Source of the DNA: Flavobacteriales bacterium
Lineage (GTDB): Bacteria > Bacteroidota > Bacteroidia > Flavobacteriales_F > PHOS-HE28
Assembly (NCBI GenBank): GCA_016788205.1
Contig: JAEUTA010000012.1
Coordinates: forward strand, 32,835 to 96,834
DNA length: 64,000 nucleotides
Reading direction: 5' to 3'
The notes below the pieces were generated by a model. That model was not told the origin of the DNA. It searched no databases and saw nothing but the letters and a program-made list of their open reading frames with translations. Below, one piece after another: positions 35,089 through 44,511 of this stretch. Made by a program: the position numbers and the translations under genes. Position 1 is the first letter of the stretch. Every line of letters starts with the position of its first letter.

Positions 35089-36557
35089 CAGTAGGCGCGG
35101 GCGAAAATGACGCGGCGTTCGCTGGGGGCACCGGTCACCATGCAACGGCCGGGCGTACGGTCACCTTCAAGCGGGATGCAACGGATGGTAGCCTTGGTCT
35201 CGTTCTTCACCTTCTCCTCCGTCTCGGTCGTACCGTCCCAGTGAGCGAGGATGAACCCACCCTCTTCAATGGCCACCTTGAACTCATCATAGGTGTCCAC
35301 AGCGCGGGTGTAGCGTTCGCGCATGGCAAGCGCCTTCTCGTAAAGATTCTCCTGGATCGCGGCCAGCAGATGCTCCACCTTCTCAGCCAGGTCAGTCACT
35401 TGCATCACCTGTTTCTCCAACGTGTCTCGACGGGCTACCTCCACGGTGCCGTTCTCCATGTCGCGTGGGCCGATGGCGATGCGCACAGGGTAGCCCTTGA
35501 ACTCGTATTCGGCGAACTTCCAACCCGGTTTCTTCTGGTCGTCATCGTCGAACTTCACCGTGATGCCTTTGGCGCGCAGGGCGGAAAGCACCGGCGCCAC
35601 GTAAGAGCGAATGGCCTCCATTTGTTCAGCGTTCTTGGCGATGGGGACAACGGCCACCTGCACTGGAGCCAGTTTCGGCGGCAATACGAGACCCTGATCA
35701 TCGCTGTGGGTCATGATCAACGCGCCGATGAGCCGCGTGCTAACGCCCCAGCTGGTGGCCCAAACGTGCTCCTGCTTGTTCTCCTTGTTGGTGAACAGCA
35801 CATCGAAAGCCTTGGCGAAATTCTGCCCCAGGAAGTGGCTCGTTCCGGCCTGAAGGGCTTTGCCGTCCTGCATCATCGCTTCAATGCAATACGTATCCTC
35901 GGCTCCTGCAAAACGTTCACTGGCCGTCTTCACACCCCGGATCACGGGGATGGCCAGCCACTCTTCGGCGAACCGCGCATAAACGCCGAGCATCTTTTCC
36001 GTCTCTTCAATGGCCTCAGCCTTGGTAGCGTGTGCCGTATGACCTTCCTGCCAGAGGAATTCAGCCGTGCGCAAGAAGAGGCGGGTACGCATCTCCCAAC
36101 GCACCACGTTCGCCCATTGGTTGATGAGCAGGGGCAGGTCGCGGTAGCTCTTCACCCAGCCTTTGTAGGTGTTCCAAATGATGGTCTCGCTGGTGGGGCG
36201 AATGATCAGCTCCTCCTCCAACTTGGCCGCAGGGTCCACCACGACGCCGTGCTCCGGGTCGCTTTTTAGGCGGTAGTGTGTGACCACGGCGCACTCTTTC
36301 GCAAAGCCCTCCACGTGGCTGGCCTCCTTGGCCAGGTAGCTTTTGGGAATGAACAACGGGAAGTAGGCGTTCACATGACCGGTCTCTTTGAACATGCCGT
36401 CCAACGCGGATTGCATCTTCTCCCATATACCGTAACCATGCGGCTTTATCACCATGCACCCGCGCACATCGCTGTGTTCGGCCAGGTCGGCCCTAAGCAC
36501 CAGGTCATTGTACCACTGGGCGTAATCATCCGCTCGTTTCGTCAAGTTGTCCGCCAT
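35088..36557 (-). CDS. proS: Proline--tRNA ligase, short archaeal/eukaryal type
   Basis: Class II aminoacyl-tRNA synthetase of 489 residues that charges tRNA-Pro. Class II motif 2 is [21 protein letters not shown] and motif 3 lies near [24 protein letters not shown], where the Arg sits in [15 protein letters not shown] and the absence of the bacterial editing insertion mark the archaeal-type form usual in Bacteroidota. The C-terminus ends in Tyr (IFARAY), as in this subtype. It is first of a two-gene transcript with the hypothetical gene that follows, and is divergent from the lipoprotein gene at 36656. Confidence 0.95.
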   Translation of the reverse strand: MADNLTKRADDYAQWYNDLVLRADLAEHSDVRGCMVIKPHGYGIWEKMQSALDGMFKETGHVNAYFPLFIPKSYLAKEASHVEGFAKECAVVTHYRLKSDPEHGVVVDPAAKLEEELIIRPTSETIIWNTYKGWVKSYRDLPLLINQWANVVRWEMRTRLFLRTAEFLWQEGHTAHATKAEAIEETEKMLGVYARFAEEWLAIPVIRGVKTASERFAGAEDTYCIEAMMQDGKALQAGTSHFLGQNFAKAFDVLFTNKENKQEHVWATSWGVSTRLIGALIMTHSDDQGLVLPPKLAPVQVAVVPIAKNAEQMEAIRSYVAPVLSALRAKGITVKFDDDDQKKPGWKFAEYEFKGYPVRIAIGPRDMENGTVEVARRDTLEKQVMQVTDLAEKVEHLLAAIQENLYEKALAMRERYTRAVDTYDEFKVAIEEGGFILAHWDGTTETEEKVKNETKATIRCIPLEGDRTPGRCMVTGAPSERRVIFARAY

Positions 36558-36655
36558 CCCCCTTCAGTGGTATTATTTTTGTTGTTGAACGTGCGCGGCT
36601 AAAGTACACAACACCGTCGGGCGCTTCGGCGTTCGGCCAGCAACACAAGAACACG

Positions 36656-37609
36656 ATGGAACGCTTCGATCGCACCCTGCTCGGCTTGCTGCCGTTGGCA
36701 TTCTTCGCTACGTCCTGCGGGACGATGCGTTCCACTACCGCCAGCGTGGATGATGACGTGTACTTCATGCCTTCCACCGCTCCGGTCCTGGCCGCCGCGG
36801 ATGCCAGCGCCCCATTGGATGAGCCAGAACCGGTCGTGACGGATGACTATTACGACCCGGGCACTGCGCAGGACCTGGGCACCGATCGCAACTACTACGA
36901 CATCGTCTACAACGACCCGCAGTTCTACAATCAAGGTCGCTTCGGCTTCAATACTTCCATGGGTTGGCAAAATGGATGGAACGGACCCGGATGGGGCGGC
37001 GGGATGGGTTGGGGCTCTGGATGGAACGTCGGCCTAGGGTGGGGCTGGGGTTATGGAAGTGGGGTTTATTCCGGTTGGTATTCTCCGAACTGGATGTGGG
37101 GCAATAACTGGAATTCGCCATGGGGCTGGAACAACTGGGGATACGGTTGGGGCGGCGGGTATGGCTATGGCAATTACTACGGTCCATGGGGTAATTGTTA
37201 CTCCTGCTACACTCCGGTCGTGATCGGTGACGGAGGTTGGAGCAATACCGTGGTGGCCCCAAGAAGTCCATTGGGTTCGGGTGGCGCCGGCATGGTGAGC
37301 GGTACGCGCCGTATGCCCGTGCGCAACCCGGTCGGCTTGGCCCCTTCGCCGAATGATCGTACGGCTCTCACCCGGAACCGTGCTCCCGAAGTGGATCGAG
37401 TCGTCAAGGAACCCGCCAAACAGCCCGTGCGGACGCGTCCTGCGATCCCTACGCGCACCAGGGATGAGTCCCGGCCGACACGTGACGTAGGCCGAACGGC
37501 GCCCGGCCGTGGTTTTGATGGTGGAGGCGGTGGTGGCCGCACGAACCCCTCGCCAGGGACCGGTGGAGGCGGTGGTGGTGGAACACGTACCAACCCCGGA
37601 CGCCGTTGA
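36656..37609 (+). CDS. Gly/Trp/Tyr-rich lipoprotein
   Basis: Protein of 317 residues. The lipoprotein signal ends in ATSC (Cys at 21). After an acidic segment (residues 30-90), residues about 100-185 are built from Gly, Trp, Asn and Tyr in short repeats such as GWGGGMGWGSGW and WGWNNWGYGWGGG. The C-terminal third is Arg/Pro/Gly-rich with GGGGGRTNP-type repeats. It has no known domain; the composition is that of low-complexity surface or outer-membrane associated proteins. It ends 2 bp before the FadL-like gene's ATG and is likely cotranscribed. Confidence 0.75.
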   Translation: MERFDRTLLGLLPLAFFATSCGTMRSTTASVDDDVYFMPSTAPVLAAADASAPLDEPEPVVTDDYYDPGTAQDLGTDRNYYDIVYNDPQFYNQGRFGFNTSMGWQNGWNGPGWGGGMGWGSGWNVGLGWGWGYGSGVYSGWYSPNWMWGNNWNSPWGWNNWGYGWGGGYGYGNYYGPWGNCYSCYTPVVIGDGGWSNTVVAPRSPLGSGGAGMVSGTRRMPVRNPVGLAPSPNDRTALTRNRAPEVDRVVKEPAKQPVRTRPAIPTRTRDESRPTRDVGRTAPGRGFDGGGGGGRTNPSPGTGGGGGGGTRTNPGRR

Positions 37610-37611
37610 CC

Positions 37612-39135
37612 ATGGCCAACTCCGTTCAACGGACATGGACGACATGTTCCCTGTCCATCGCCTTGATGTGCTCCGCACCGTTCGTCGTGCACGCACAAAA
37701 CGAAGAGGATGCTCTCCGCAGCAGCTACATAGCGCCGGGTGGTACGGCACGCAGTGTCGGCATGGCCAACGCTTTCGGTGCACTAGGCGCCGATGGTGTC
37801 GCGGTGATGATAAATCCGGCCGGTATGGGCTTGTATCGGCGGAGTGAGTTGTCCTTCACTCCTTCACTGGAGGTGAATGGTGTGAGCAGCCGATACTACG
37901 GCACCAGTTCCACCGATTCGAAGTCCCGCTTCTATTTCGGTAATCTGGCTCTCGTCCTTAACGCGCCAGCAGAGCGGGGAAGTGATTGGCGCAGTGGCAC
38001 TTTCGGTGTGATCTACGACCGGCAAGCCACACAGCATTGGGCGCGCCAAGCCATGGGAAAAGGCATTGCCACATCCATCCTGGACGATTTCGCTTCACGG
38101 GCCGAAGGCACTACGACAGCTGGGCTCTTCACGGACCCGTACCTCCAATTCAACGCGGCGTTAGCCTACGATACGTATGGCATAGACCCGCTTGACCCGA
38201 GCGACTCGCTATCCACCAGCTATGTAGCCGCCCTGCCTTTCGGCGCCAAAGTGGACCAGAGCAATACGATCGACTCACGGGGGGCCATTTCCAATACATC
38301 CTTCTTCTACAGCGGCAATTACATGGATAGGCTCTACATCGGACTTTCCGTGGGAGTGGTTGGTTACCGGTACCGCCATGTATTGACCCATACGGAGACC
38401 GTACCCGATGAGAGCGTAGATCTGAAGGATCTGAGCTACCGCGACGAGCTGACCACCACGGGCAATGGTGTCGATGTGAAGGCTGGATTCATCTATCGCT
38501 TCCACGATCGCTTCCGGATGGGGGCGGCGTTCCATAGCCCCATGTGGCTTCAACTGAACGACGCCTACGTTTCGACCATGAAGACCAATTTCCGCACACC
38601 CTCGCCCACGGACGGACGGACCAGTTACTCTTCCACCTCCCCGGACGGTGTGTACAACTACCGCATCGCAAGTCCTTGGCGTACGGTGCTCAGTGCCGCC
38701 TACACGGCAGGTGAGAATGGTTTGGTCAGTGTTGATTACGAGTATGCGGACTACAGCAAAATGCGCCTGCGAAGGAGCAACAGGCTGCTGGACGCGTATG
38801 ATTATGTGGCCGAGAATGAAGCCGTATCCAATTCGTTCCGGGCCACACACAGTGTTCGCGTGGGCACCGAATGGCGCGCCGGCAACTGGTATTTCCGAAT
38901 GGGCTGGGGGTTCGTTCCCGACCCCTTCGAGAAGAGCGACCTGCGCCATGGGCAAGCGTTGCGCACATACGCGGGTGGCATCGGCTACCGTACGGATCAT
39001 GTGGGCGTGGACCTGGGCGTGAACTATGCCGAGCGCACCACGAGCTTCTTCCAGTACGACCCGACACTGGTGAACACGACAGTGGAGCAACGCAGCAACA
39101 TCCGCACGCTGGTGACCGTGAGCCTGAGGCCGTAA
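37612..39135 (+). CDS. Outer membrane protein, OMPP1/FadL/TodX family-like
   Basis: Beta-barrel protein of 507 residues with a signal peptide (cleaved near VHAQN). The N-terminal mature region GTARSVGMANAFGALGADGVAVMINPAGMG is the FadL/TodX signature, which forms the hatch of transporters for hydrophobic molecules. Later strands alternate aromatic and polar residues; the C-terminus ends NIRTLVTVSLRP. The frame opens at a TTG at 37606; I use the ATG at 37612. It follows the Gly/Trp-rich lipoprotein and is closed by a strong terminator. Confidence 0.83.
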   Translation: MANSVQRTWTTCSLSIALMCSAPFVVHAQNEEDALRSSYIAPGGTARSVGMANAFGALGADGVAVMINPAGMGLYRRSELSFTPSLEVNGVSSRYYGTSSTDSKSRFYFGNLALVLNAPAERGSDWRSGTFGVIYDRQATQHWARQAMGKGIATSILDDFASRAEGTTTAGLFTDPYLQFNAALAYDTYGIDPLDPSDSLSTSYVAALPFGAKVDQSNTIDSRGAISNTSFFYSGNYMDRLYIGLSVGVVGYRYRHVLTHTETVPDESVDLKDLSYRDELTTTGNGVDVKAGFIYRFHDRFRMGAAFHSPMWLQLNDAYVSTMKTNFRTPSPTDGRTSYSSTSPDGVYNYRIASPWRTVLSAAYTAGENGLVSVDYEYADYSKMRLRRSNRLLDAYDYVAENEAVSNSFRATHSVRVGTEWRAGNWYFRMGWGFVPDPFEKSDLRHGQALRTYAGGIGYRTDHVGVDLGVNYAERTTSFFQYDPTLVNTTVEQRSNIRTLVTVSLRP

Positions 39136-39156
39136 AGAGCTGAAGCTCCAAAAAAG

Positions 39157-39183
39157 AAAAAGGCCCCGTGACCGGGGCCTTTT
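39157..39183. terminator. Bidirectional terminator
   Basis: AAAAGGCCCCG and CGGGGCCTTTT form an 11-bp stem with a TGAC-type loop, flanked by an A run on the left and T run on the right. It lies between two convergent genes (the porin and the zinc-ribbon gene) and would work in both directions. Confidence 0.85.
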
Positions 39184-39202
39184 CATTGATGATGATCCGG
39201 GA

Positions 39203-40015
39203 TCACTTCTCTCCCTTCACGCGCTCCACTACATAGTCATCCACGAGGATGCGACCGCAGTGTTCGCAAACGATGATCTTCTTGTGGCTGCTGATATCCA
39301 GCTGACGCTGTGGAGGGATACTGTTGAAACAACCACCGCAGCTGCCGCGCTCCACAGGCACCACAGCCAGTCCGTTGCGAGCATTGCTTCGGATGCGATT
39401 GTAGGCGCTCAACAAACGCTCCTCAATGTGCTTGGAGGCCGCATCGCTCTTCTTCGCCAGTTCCTTCTCCTCCTTCTCGGTCTCTGCAACTATATCATCC
39501 AATTCCTTGCGCTTCAGATCCAGGTCCTTCTTGCGCTCATCGTGACGGGCTTTGCTCTCCTCCACAACGACCTTCTTGCCGTCGATCTGTGCCTTCGCTT
39601 CCTTGATGCGCTTTTCGGCGAGTTGGATCTCCAGGTTCTGGAATTCCACCTCCTTGGTCAGCGAATCATACTCGCGATTGTTGCGCACCTTGGCTTGCTG
39701 GCCCTCGTACTTCTTGATCTGGCCCTTTGCGTCCTTGATCAGGTTGTTCTTGTCGGAGACTTGGGTCTCCATCTCACCCAATTCGTCCTGCAGTTTCTTC
39801 AGGCGTGTCTCCAAACCAGCCACCTCATCCTCCAGGTCCTGCACTTCCAAGGGCAGTTCGCCCCGCTGGGTGCGGATCTTGTCCACCTGCGAATCGATGT
39901 GCTGTAGACGGTAGAGTTCAACGAGCTTCTCGGCCACGGTGACCTCCGCCTTCGCAGCAGCACCGCTTTTCGAGGTCTTCACTTCCTTCTCCGGAGCCTT
40001 CACATCCTTCGCCAT
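39203..40015 (-). CDS. Coiled-coil protein with C4 zinc ribbon
   Basis: Cytosolic protein of 270 residues. Residues about 25-195 are one long coiled coil (LEDEVAGLETRLKKLQDELGE and similar heptads). The C-terminal 45 residues form a C4 zinc ribbon: CGGCFNSIPPQ and CEHCGRILVDD. Proteins of this type (CT398/CdsZ-like) are widespread in Bacteroidota and thought to bind RNA polymerase, RNA or secretion parts, but the role is not settled. It sits 3 bp after the Nif3-like gene on the same strand and is probably cotranscribed. Confidence 0.85.
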   Translation of the reverse strand: MAKDVKAPEKEVKTSKSGAAAKAEVTVAEKLVELYRLQHIDSQVDKIRTQRGELPLEVQDLEDEVAGLETRLKKLQDELGEMETQVSDKNNLIKDAKGQIKKYEGQQAKVRNNREYDSLTKEVEFQNLEIQLAEKRIKEAKAQIDGKKVVVEESKARHDERKKDLDLKRKELDDIVAETEKEEKELAKKSDAASKHIEERLLSAYNRIRSNARNGLAVVPVERGSCGGCFNSIPPQRQLDISSHKKIIVCEHCGRILVDDYVVERVKGEK

Positions 40016-40018
40016 GGG

Positions 40019-41113
40019 TCAAAAATGGTATATGGGGTCCGTGACGTTTTCCGTCAAACGGACGGCAAAAGTAGGGAAAAGTTCCCCTAACCTGCGCTGG
40101 ATCAGGTCCATGGTGAATTGCTCGCTCCCAAAGTGCCCGATATCGGCCAAAAGCAGCTTGGAATCGGCATCGAAGAACTCGTGGTACTTAATGTCCCCGG
40201 TAAGGTACACGTCTGCCCCTGCCGCTTTGGCCTTGTTGATGAGAAAAGCCCCTGAGCCTCCGCACAATGCGACCTTCCGAACGGAACGTCCGAGCAGCCT
40301 GGTATGCCGGATGACCTTCAAGCCGAACGTCTTCTTCACCTGCGCAAGGAATTCGCTCTCTTCCAGCGGTTCATCCAACTCGCCGAGCATGCCAGAGCCA
40401 ATACCAGGATGGGCGTTCGCCAGCGGTACCAGGTCATAAGCCACTTCCTCGTAGGGATGGGCCGTGATCAGCGCTGAAACCACGGCTCCTTCTGCCGTCA
40501 ATGGCACCACTACCTCGACCCGCATTTCGGGTTCGGTGTGGCGTCGGCCCTTCTGTCCCAGATGCGGATCGGTGTTCTCACCGGCCCGGAAGGTCCCATG
40601 GCCTTCACCGTTGAAACTGCACTCGTCGTAATTGCCAATGTGCCCTGCGCCTGCTTGGAACATGGCCGTACGGACCGCTTCCGCTTGATCCTTGGGCACG
40701 AACACGAACAACTTGCGCAGTTGCCCATGCTTCGGATCGAGCACGCGGAGGTTCTTCAAGCCCAACCGCGCCGCGATCTCTCCGTTCACGCCGGAAATGA
40801 CGTTGTCCAGGTTGGTGTGGATGGCGTACAGCGCGATGCCATGCTTGATGGCCGCGAGAATGGTGCGCTCCACATAACCCTTGCCCGACAGGCTCTTCAG
40901 CCCACGAAAGATGACAGGATGGTGGCTGATGATGAGGCCGCAACCGAGGCGCGCTGCTTCCTCAACCACGGCTTCGGTGCAATCCAGACAGACCAGCGCG
41001 GAATCCACTTCGCTTTCGGGGTCCCCCACCTGAAGGCCGCTGTTGTCATAATCCTCCTGCAGGGAACGCGGCGCCCATGCTTCGAGGGCAGCGGTGATGT
41101 CTTTGATGCGCAT
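40019..41113 (-). CDS. Nif3-like dinuclear metal centre protein
   Basis: Protein of 364 residues, the length of the long (inserted) Nif3 family form. The N-terminal half has WAPRSLQEDYDNSGLQVGD, then IISHHPVIFRGLK and ALYAIHTNLDN, carrying His and Asp ligands for two metals. A central inserted domain (about 130-230) contains FVFVPKDQAEAVRTAMFQAGAGHIGNYDECSF, and the second half ends HDIGHFGSEQ-like (LLADIGHFGSEQF). The family is a hexameric protein often linked to GTP cyclohydrolase 1 type 2. Upstream frame to 41737 is a shadow of lpxK. Confidence 0.9.
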   Translation of the reverse strand: MRIKDITAALEAWAPRSLQEDYDNSGLQVGDPESEVDSALVCLDCTEAVVEEAARLGCGLIISHHPVIFRGLKSLSGKGYVERTILAAIKHGIALYAIHTNLDNVISGVNGEIAARLGLKNLRVLDPKHGQLRKLFVFVPKDQAEAVRTAMFQAGAGHIGNYDECSFNGEGHGTFRAGENTDPHLGQKGRRHTEPEMRVEVVVPLTAEGAVVSALITAHPYEEVAYDLVPLANAHPGIGSGMLGELDEPLEESEFLAQVKKTFGLKVIRHTRLLGRSVRKVALCGGSGAFLINKAKAAGADVYLTGDIKYHEFFDADSKLLLADIGHFGSEQFTMDLIQRRLGELFPTFAVRLTENVTDPIYHF

Positions 41114-41148
41114 CTTTCGCCTTGAATATCGTTCTGGCAAAGTACGCC

Positions 41149-42213
41149 ATGCGCTTGCGAAGGATCCTCCTGTGGCCCTTCTCCGTGATCTACGGGGCGA
41201 TACTGCGCATCCGCCATGGGCTTTATGACCTCGGTATCCTGAACAGCAAGCGGCCAACTGTTCCCACGATCGCCATTGGCAACCTTGCCTTAGGTGGAAC
41301 GGGAAAGACCCCAATGATGGAACTGGTGCTGCGAACGCTTGATGGTACCAGCCCCCTTGCGACGCTGAGCCGAGGTTATGGCCGCAAGACGACCAGCATC
41401 CACGAAGTACGGAGTGATGATGCGGCGGAACGAAGTGGTGATGAGCCGTTGCAAGTGAAAACGAATTTTCCGGCGGTACGGGTCTTCGTAGGCGCGGATC
41501 GGGTGAAGGCCATCGAGCAGATCCAAGGCGAAGTGCCAGGTGTGAAGGCCGTCGTGCTAGATGATGCGCTGCAGCACCGCCGCCTGAACGCAGGGTTGAA
41601 CATTCTCCTGACCACCGCGCAACGGCCGTTCTGCGATGATGCCCTGATCCCGGCAGGGACGCTGCGTGACATCCGCGCTCGTGCCAATGCTGCACGGATC
41701 GTCGTGGTGACGAAATGCGCGGGCGTTCCTCCTTCACCGGAACAACAGCGCTGGCGTCAACGGCTGAGGATGGACAAAGGACAGGACCTGTTCTTCGCGG
41801 GGATCGCGTACGATGAGCCGAGGCAGTTGGCAGCTGGCAGTGGGCAGTGGGCAGTGGCCCTGCCTACTACCAACTGCCTGCTGTTCACCGGCATTGTAGA
41901 CCCGGCACCACTTCTCGACCATCTGCGGCCCAAATTCCAGCACCTCGAACACATCGCCTTCCCGGACCACCATACGTTCACACACGCCGATCTACGCAGG
42001 CTCGCGGACGTTTTTGGTAGCTTCGCGGCCGGTCCGAAAACGCTGATCACCACGGAGAAAGACGCTGCAAGGCTCCGGTCCGTGATCGAAGGAAGTCCGC
42101 TCCATGGCCTTCCGCTCGCGGTGATCGGCATGCGGACCGTGATCCTGAACGAACCCGATCGATTCGCAGACCTCATCCGCCACCATGTTGCAACGCATCC
42201 AGCGCATCGCTGA
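41149..42213 (+). CDS. lpxK: Tetraacyldisaccharide 4'-kinase LpxK
   Basis: Membrane-associated kinase of lipid A synthesis, 354 residues, phosphorylating the 4' position of the tetraacyl disaccharide. An N-terminal helix (LRRILLWPFSVIYGAILRIRHG) anchors it; the Walker A is GNLALGGTGKTP, followed by LSRGYGR and VVLDDALQHRRL. Residues about 225-243 are encoded by a heptad-repeat hairpin that appears to be an in-frame insertion between the conserved parts (FAGIAYDEP and LLFTGIVDP). It diverges from the Nif3 gene with a 35-bp gap. The ATG at 41149 is chosen over an upstream TTG at 41122. Confidence 0.9.
   Translation: MRLRRILLWPFSVIYGAILRIRHGLYDLGILNSKRPTVPTIAIGNLALGGTGKTPMMELVLRTLDGTSPLATLSRGYGRKTTSIHEVRSDDAAERSGDEPLQVKTNFPAVRVFVGADRVKAIEQIQGEVPGVKAVVLDDALQHRRLNAGLNILLTTAQRPFCDDALIPAGTLRDIRARANAARIVVVTKCAGVPPSPEQQRWRQRLRMDKGQDLFFAGIAYDEPRQLAAGSGQWAVALPTTNCLLFTGIVDPAPLLDHLRPKFQHLEHIAFPDHHTFTHADLRRLADVFGSFAAGPKTLITTEKDAARLRSVIEGSPLHGLPLAVIGMRTVILNEPDRFADLIRHHVATHPAHR
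41821..41879. repeat. Heptad-repeat hairpin inside lpxK
   Basis: Five tandem heptads of the form NGGCAGY lie at 41821-41855 and reverse-complement elements follow, ending in a 10-bp inverted repeat (AGGCAGTTGG at 41821-41830 against CCAACTGCCT at 41870-41879). CTGCCTACTACC is shared with the hairpin at 49476-49506. It is in frame with lpxK and adds a stretch without conserved residues. Confidence 0.75.
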
Positions 42214-42994
42214 ACACCTGAAGAAGACCACCGGCTTCGCACCGGAAACGGGCATCATCCTCGGCACCGGCCTCAGCGGCTTGGGCAAGGAGATCGATGT
42301 GAAACACGCGATCGCCTACAAGGACATCCCTGAGTTCCCGGTGAGCACGGTAGAAGGACACCCTGGCAAATTGCTCTTCGGCTACCTCGGCGGCAAACCC
42401 GTGGTGGCCATGCAGGGACGCTTCCATTTCTACGAGGGCTGGGACATGGGTGATGTGGTGTTGCCCGTGCGCGTCTTCAAATTCCTTGGCATCAAACGCC
42501 TCTTCGTGAGCAACGCTTGCGGCGGAACGAACCCTGCGTTCGAGACCGGCGACCTGATGATCCTCAACGATCACATCAACCTTTTCCCCAATCCGCTGAT
42601 CGGAAAGAACATCGATGAGCTCGGTCCGCGCTTCCCGGACATGAGCGAGCCCTATGATCATGGCTTCATCGCGACGGCAAAGGCGATCGCAGCAAAGAAC
42701 AACATCCCGGTACAGGTGGGCTGCTATGTCGGCCTCACTGGCCCCACGCTGGAAACACCGGCAGAGTACCGTTACGTGCGCAACATCGGTGGCGATGCGG
42801 TGGGCATGAGCACCGTACCCGAAGTGATCGCTGCCCGGCACATGGGTATCCCCTGCTTCGCCATGAGCGTGATCACCGACATGGGTGTTGAAGGCCGCAT
42901 CGAAAAGACGACGCACGAGATGGTGCAACGCGTGGCCGAGAAAGCCGAACCGAAACTCACGCTGATCATGCGTGAACTGATCGCGAGCTTCTGA
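42185..42994 (+). CDS. Purine-nucleoside phosphorylase
   Basis: Trimeric-type PNP of 269 residues that releases purine bases from nucleosides with phosphate. It shows ILGTGLSGLGKEI at the N-terminus, the phosphate-binding region VSTVEGHPGKLLFGYL, the MQGRFHFYEGWD signature, NACGGTNPAF and MSTVPEVIAARH near the end. It overlaps the lpxK 3' end by 29 bp and its stop overlaps the gatB start by one base. This overlap string links purine salvage, tRNA amidation and lipid A genes in one likely transcript. Confidence 0.92.
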   Translation: MLQRIQRIAEHLKKTTGFAPETGIILGTGLSGLGKEIDVKHAIAYKDIPEFPVSTVEGHPGKLLFGYLGGKPVVAMQGRFHFYEGWDMGDVVLPVRVFKFLGIKRLFVSNACGGTNPAFETGDLMILNDHINLFPNPLIGKNIDELGPRFPDMSEPYDHGFIATAKAIAAKNNIPVQVGCYVGLTGPTLETPAEYRYVRNIGGDAVGMSTVPEVIAARHMGIPCFAMSVITDMGVEGRIEKTTHEMVQRVAEKAEPKLTLIMRELIASF

Positions 42995-44502
42995 TGAGCG
43001 AGAAGAAGGAAGTGGTGACGGGATCCGGTGCGCCGCACTGGAGCGAGAAGTACGAACTGGTCGTTGGCTTGGAAGTGCACGCGCAGTTGATCACCGAAAG
43101 CAAAGCGTACAGCAGCGACCCCAATGCGTACGGTGATCACCCGAACACCAACGTAAGCGTGATCTCGCTGGGCCATCCTGGCACGTTGCCGGTGGCGAAC
43201 AAGAAGGTGATCGAACTGGCCGTGCGCATGGGCCTGGCCACGAACTGCACCATCGCGCCGTGGACGCACTACGCGCGCAAGAACTACTTCTATCCGGATC
43301 TGCCGAAGGGCTACCAAATCACGCAGGACCAGACGCCGATCTGCACCGAAGGGTTCGTTGATGTTCCGAATACGCGCGATCCCGGTTCTTCAGCGGCCAT
43401 GACCCGGATCGGCATCACACGCATCCACATGGAAGAGGATGCGGGCAAGAGCATCCACGATGTCGATCCGTTCAACACGCTGGTGGACCTGAACCGCGCG
43501 AGCGTTCCGCTGATCGAGATCGTGAGCGAGCCGGATATCCGAAGCGGGCAGGAGGCCTACGATTACCTCGTGGAGATCCGTCGACTTGTGCGCTACCTCG
43601 ACATCTGCGACGGCAACATGGAAGAGGGAAGCATGCGTTGCGATGCGAACATCAGCCTTCGTCCGATCGGCACTGAGAAGTTCGGTACCCGCTGCGAGGT
43701 GAAGAACATGAACAGCTTCCGCAACGTGATGCGCGCGATCGAATACGAAGCGCAGCGCCAGAGCGAAGTGTTGGATGCTGGCGGATCGATCCACATGGAG
43801 ACGCGCACCTTCGATGCCGGCAAGGGAAGCACCCTCGGCATGCGTAGCAAGGAACAAGCGCACGACTACCGCTACTTCCCGGAGCCCGACCTCCAGCCCA
43901 TCACGGTGAGCGAGGCCATGAAGGAGCGCATCCGCAAGGAGATGCCACCATTGCCCCGCGAGCTGCGCGCCAAGTACACGAGCGAACTCGGACTGAGCGA
44001 CTACGATGCCGCGATCCTCACCGACGACAAGGCCACTGCGCTGTATTACGAAGGCGTGATCGCCACCACCAGTAACTACAAGGGTGCCGCCAATTGGGTG
44101 ATGGGCGATGTGCGCAGCTGGATGAACGAACGAGGCCTGACCATGGAGGACTTCCCTATCAGCGCTGAACGTCTGGCTGGCTTGGTCGCCTTGATCGACT
44201 CCGGAAAAGTGAGCCACAGCATAGCCAGCCAGAGACTCTTCCCGCTGATGCTGGAGAACGCGTCCATGAGCGCCGCGGATCTCGCCGCGAAGCACGACCT
44301 GGTGCAGAACACCGACGAAGGCCTGATCGAGTCCATCATGCAACAAGCGATGGCAACCTATCCCGACAAGGTGGAGGCCTATCGCAGTGGCAACAAAGGC
44401 CTGCTCGGTCTTTTCATGGGTGAGGTGATGAAGGGAACGAAAGGCAAGGCCGACCCCAAACGGACCAACGAGGTGGTTCGTCGCATACTTGAACAGAATT
44501 GA
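42994..44502 (+). CDS. gatB: Asp/Glu-tRNA amidotransferase subunit B
   Basis: GatB of 502 residues, which phosphorylates and amidates mischarged Glu-tRNA-Gln or Asp-tRNA-Asn together with GatA and GatC (not in this window). The N-terminal catalytic cradle has VVGLEVHAQLIT, then the YFYPDLPKGYQI loop and HMEEDAGKSIHD; YRYFPEPDL follows, and the C-terminal YqeY-like helical domain (about 350-500) closes the protein. Start ATG overlaps the PNP stop codon. Confidence 0.95.
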   Translation: MSEKKEVVTGSGAPHWSEKYELVVGLEVHAQLITESKAYSSDPNAYGDHPNTNVSVISLGHPGTLPVANKKVIELAVRMGLATNCTIAPWTHYARKNYFYPDLPKGYQITQDQTPICTEGFVDVPNTRDPGSSAAMTRIGITRIHMEEDAGKSIHDVDPFNTLVDLNRASVPLIEIVSEPDIRSGQEAYDYLVEIRRLVRYLDICDGNMEEGSMRCDANISLRPIGTEKFGTRCEVKNMNSFRNVMRAIEYEAQRQSEVLDAGGSIHMETRTFDAGKGSTLGMRSKEQAHDYRYFPEPDLQPITVSEAMKERIRKEMPPLPRELRAKYTSELGLSDYDAAILTDDKATALYYEGVIATTSNYKGAANWVMGDVRSWMNERGLTMEDFPISAERLAGLVALIDSGKVSHSIASQRLFPLMLENASMSAADLAAKHDLVQNTDEGLIESIMQQAMATYPDKVEAYRSGNKGLLGLFMGEVMKGTKGKADPKRTNEVVRRILEQN

Positions 44503-44511
44503 AGCAGTAGC

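Noticed and set aside
36950..37200. Short tandem GGNTGG-type repeats in the 36656 gene
   Set aside because: They encode the Gly/Trp/Asn-rich segment of a lipoprotein and are explained as low-complexity coding sequence.
41114..41737. N-terminal extension of the Nif3-like frame
   Set aside because: The extension overlaps lpxK and has no Nif3 similarity; the family N-terminus starts at the ATG at 41113.
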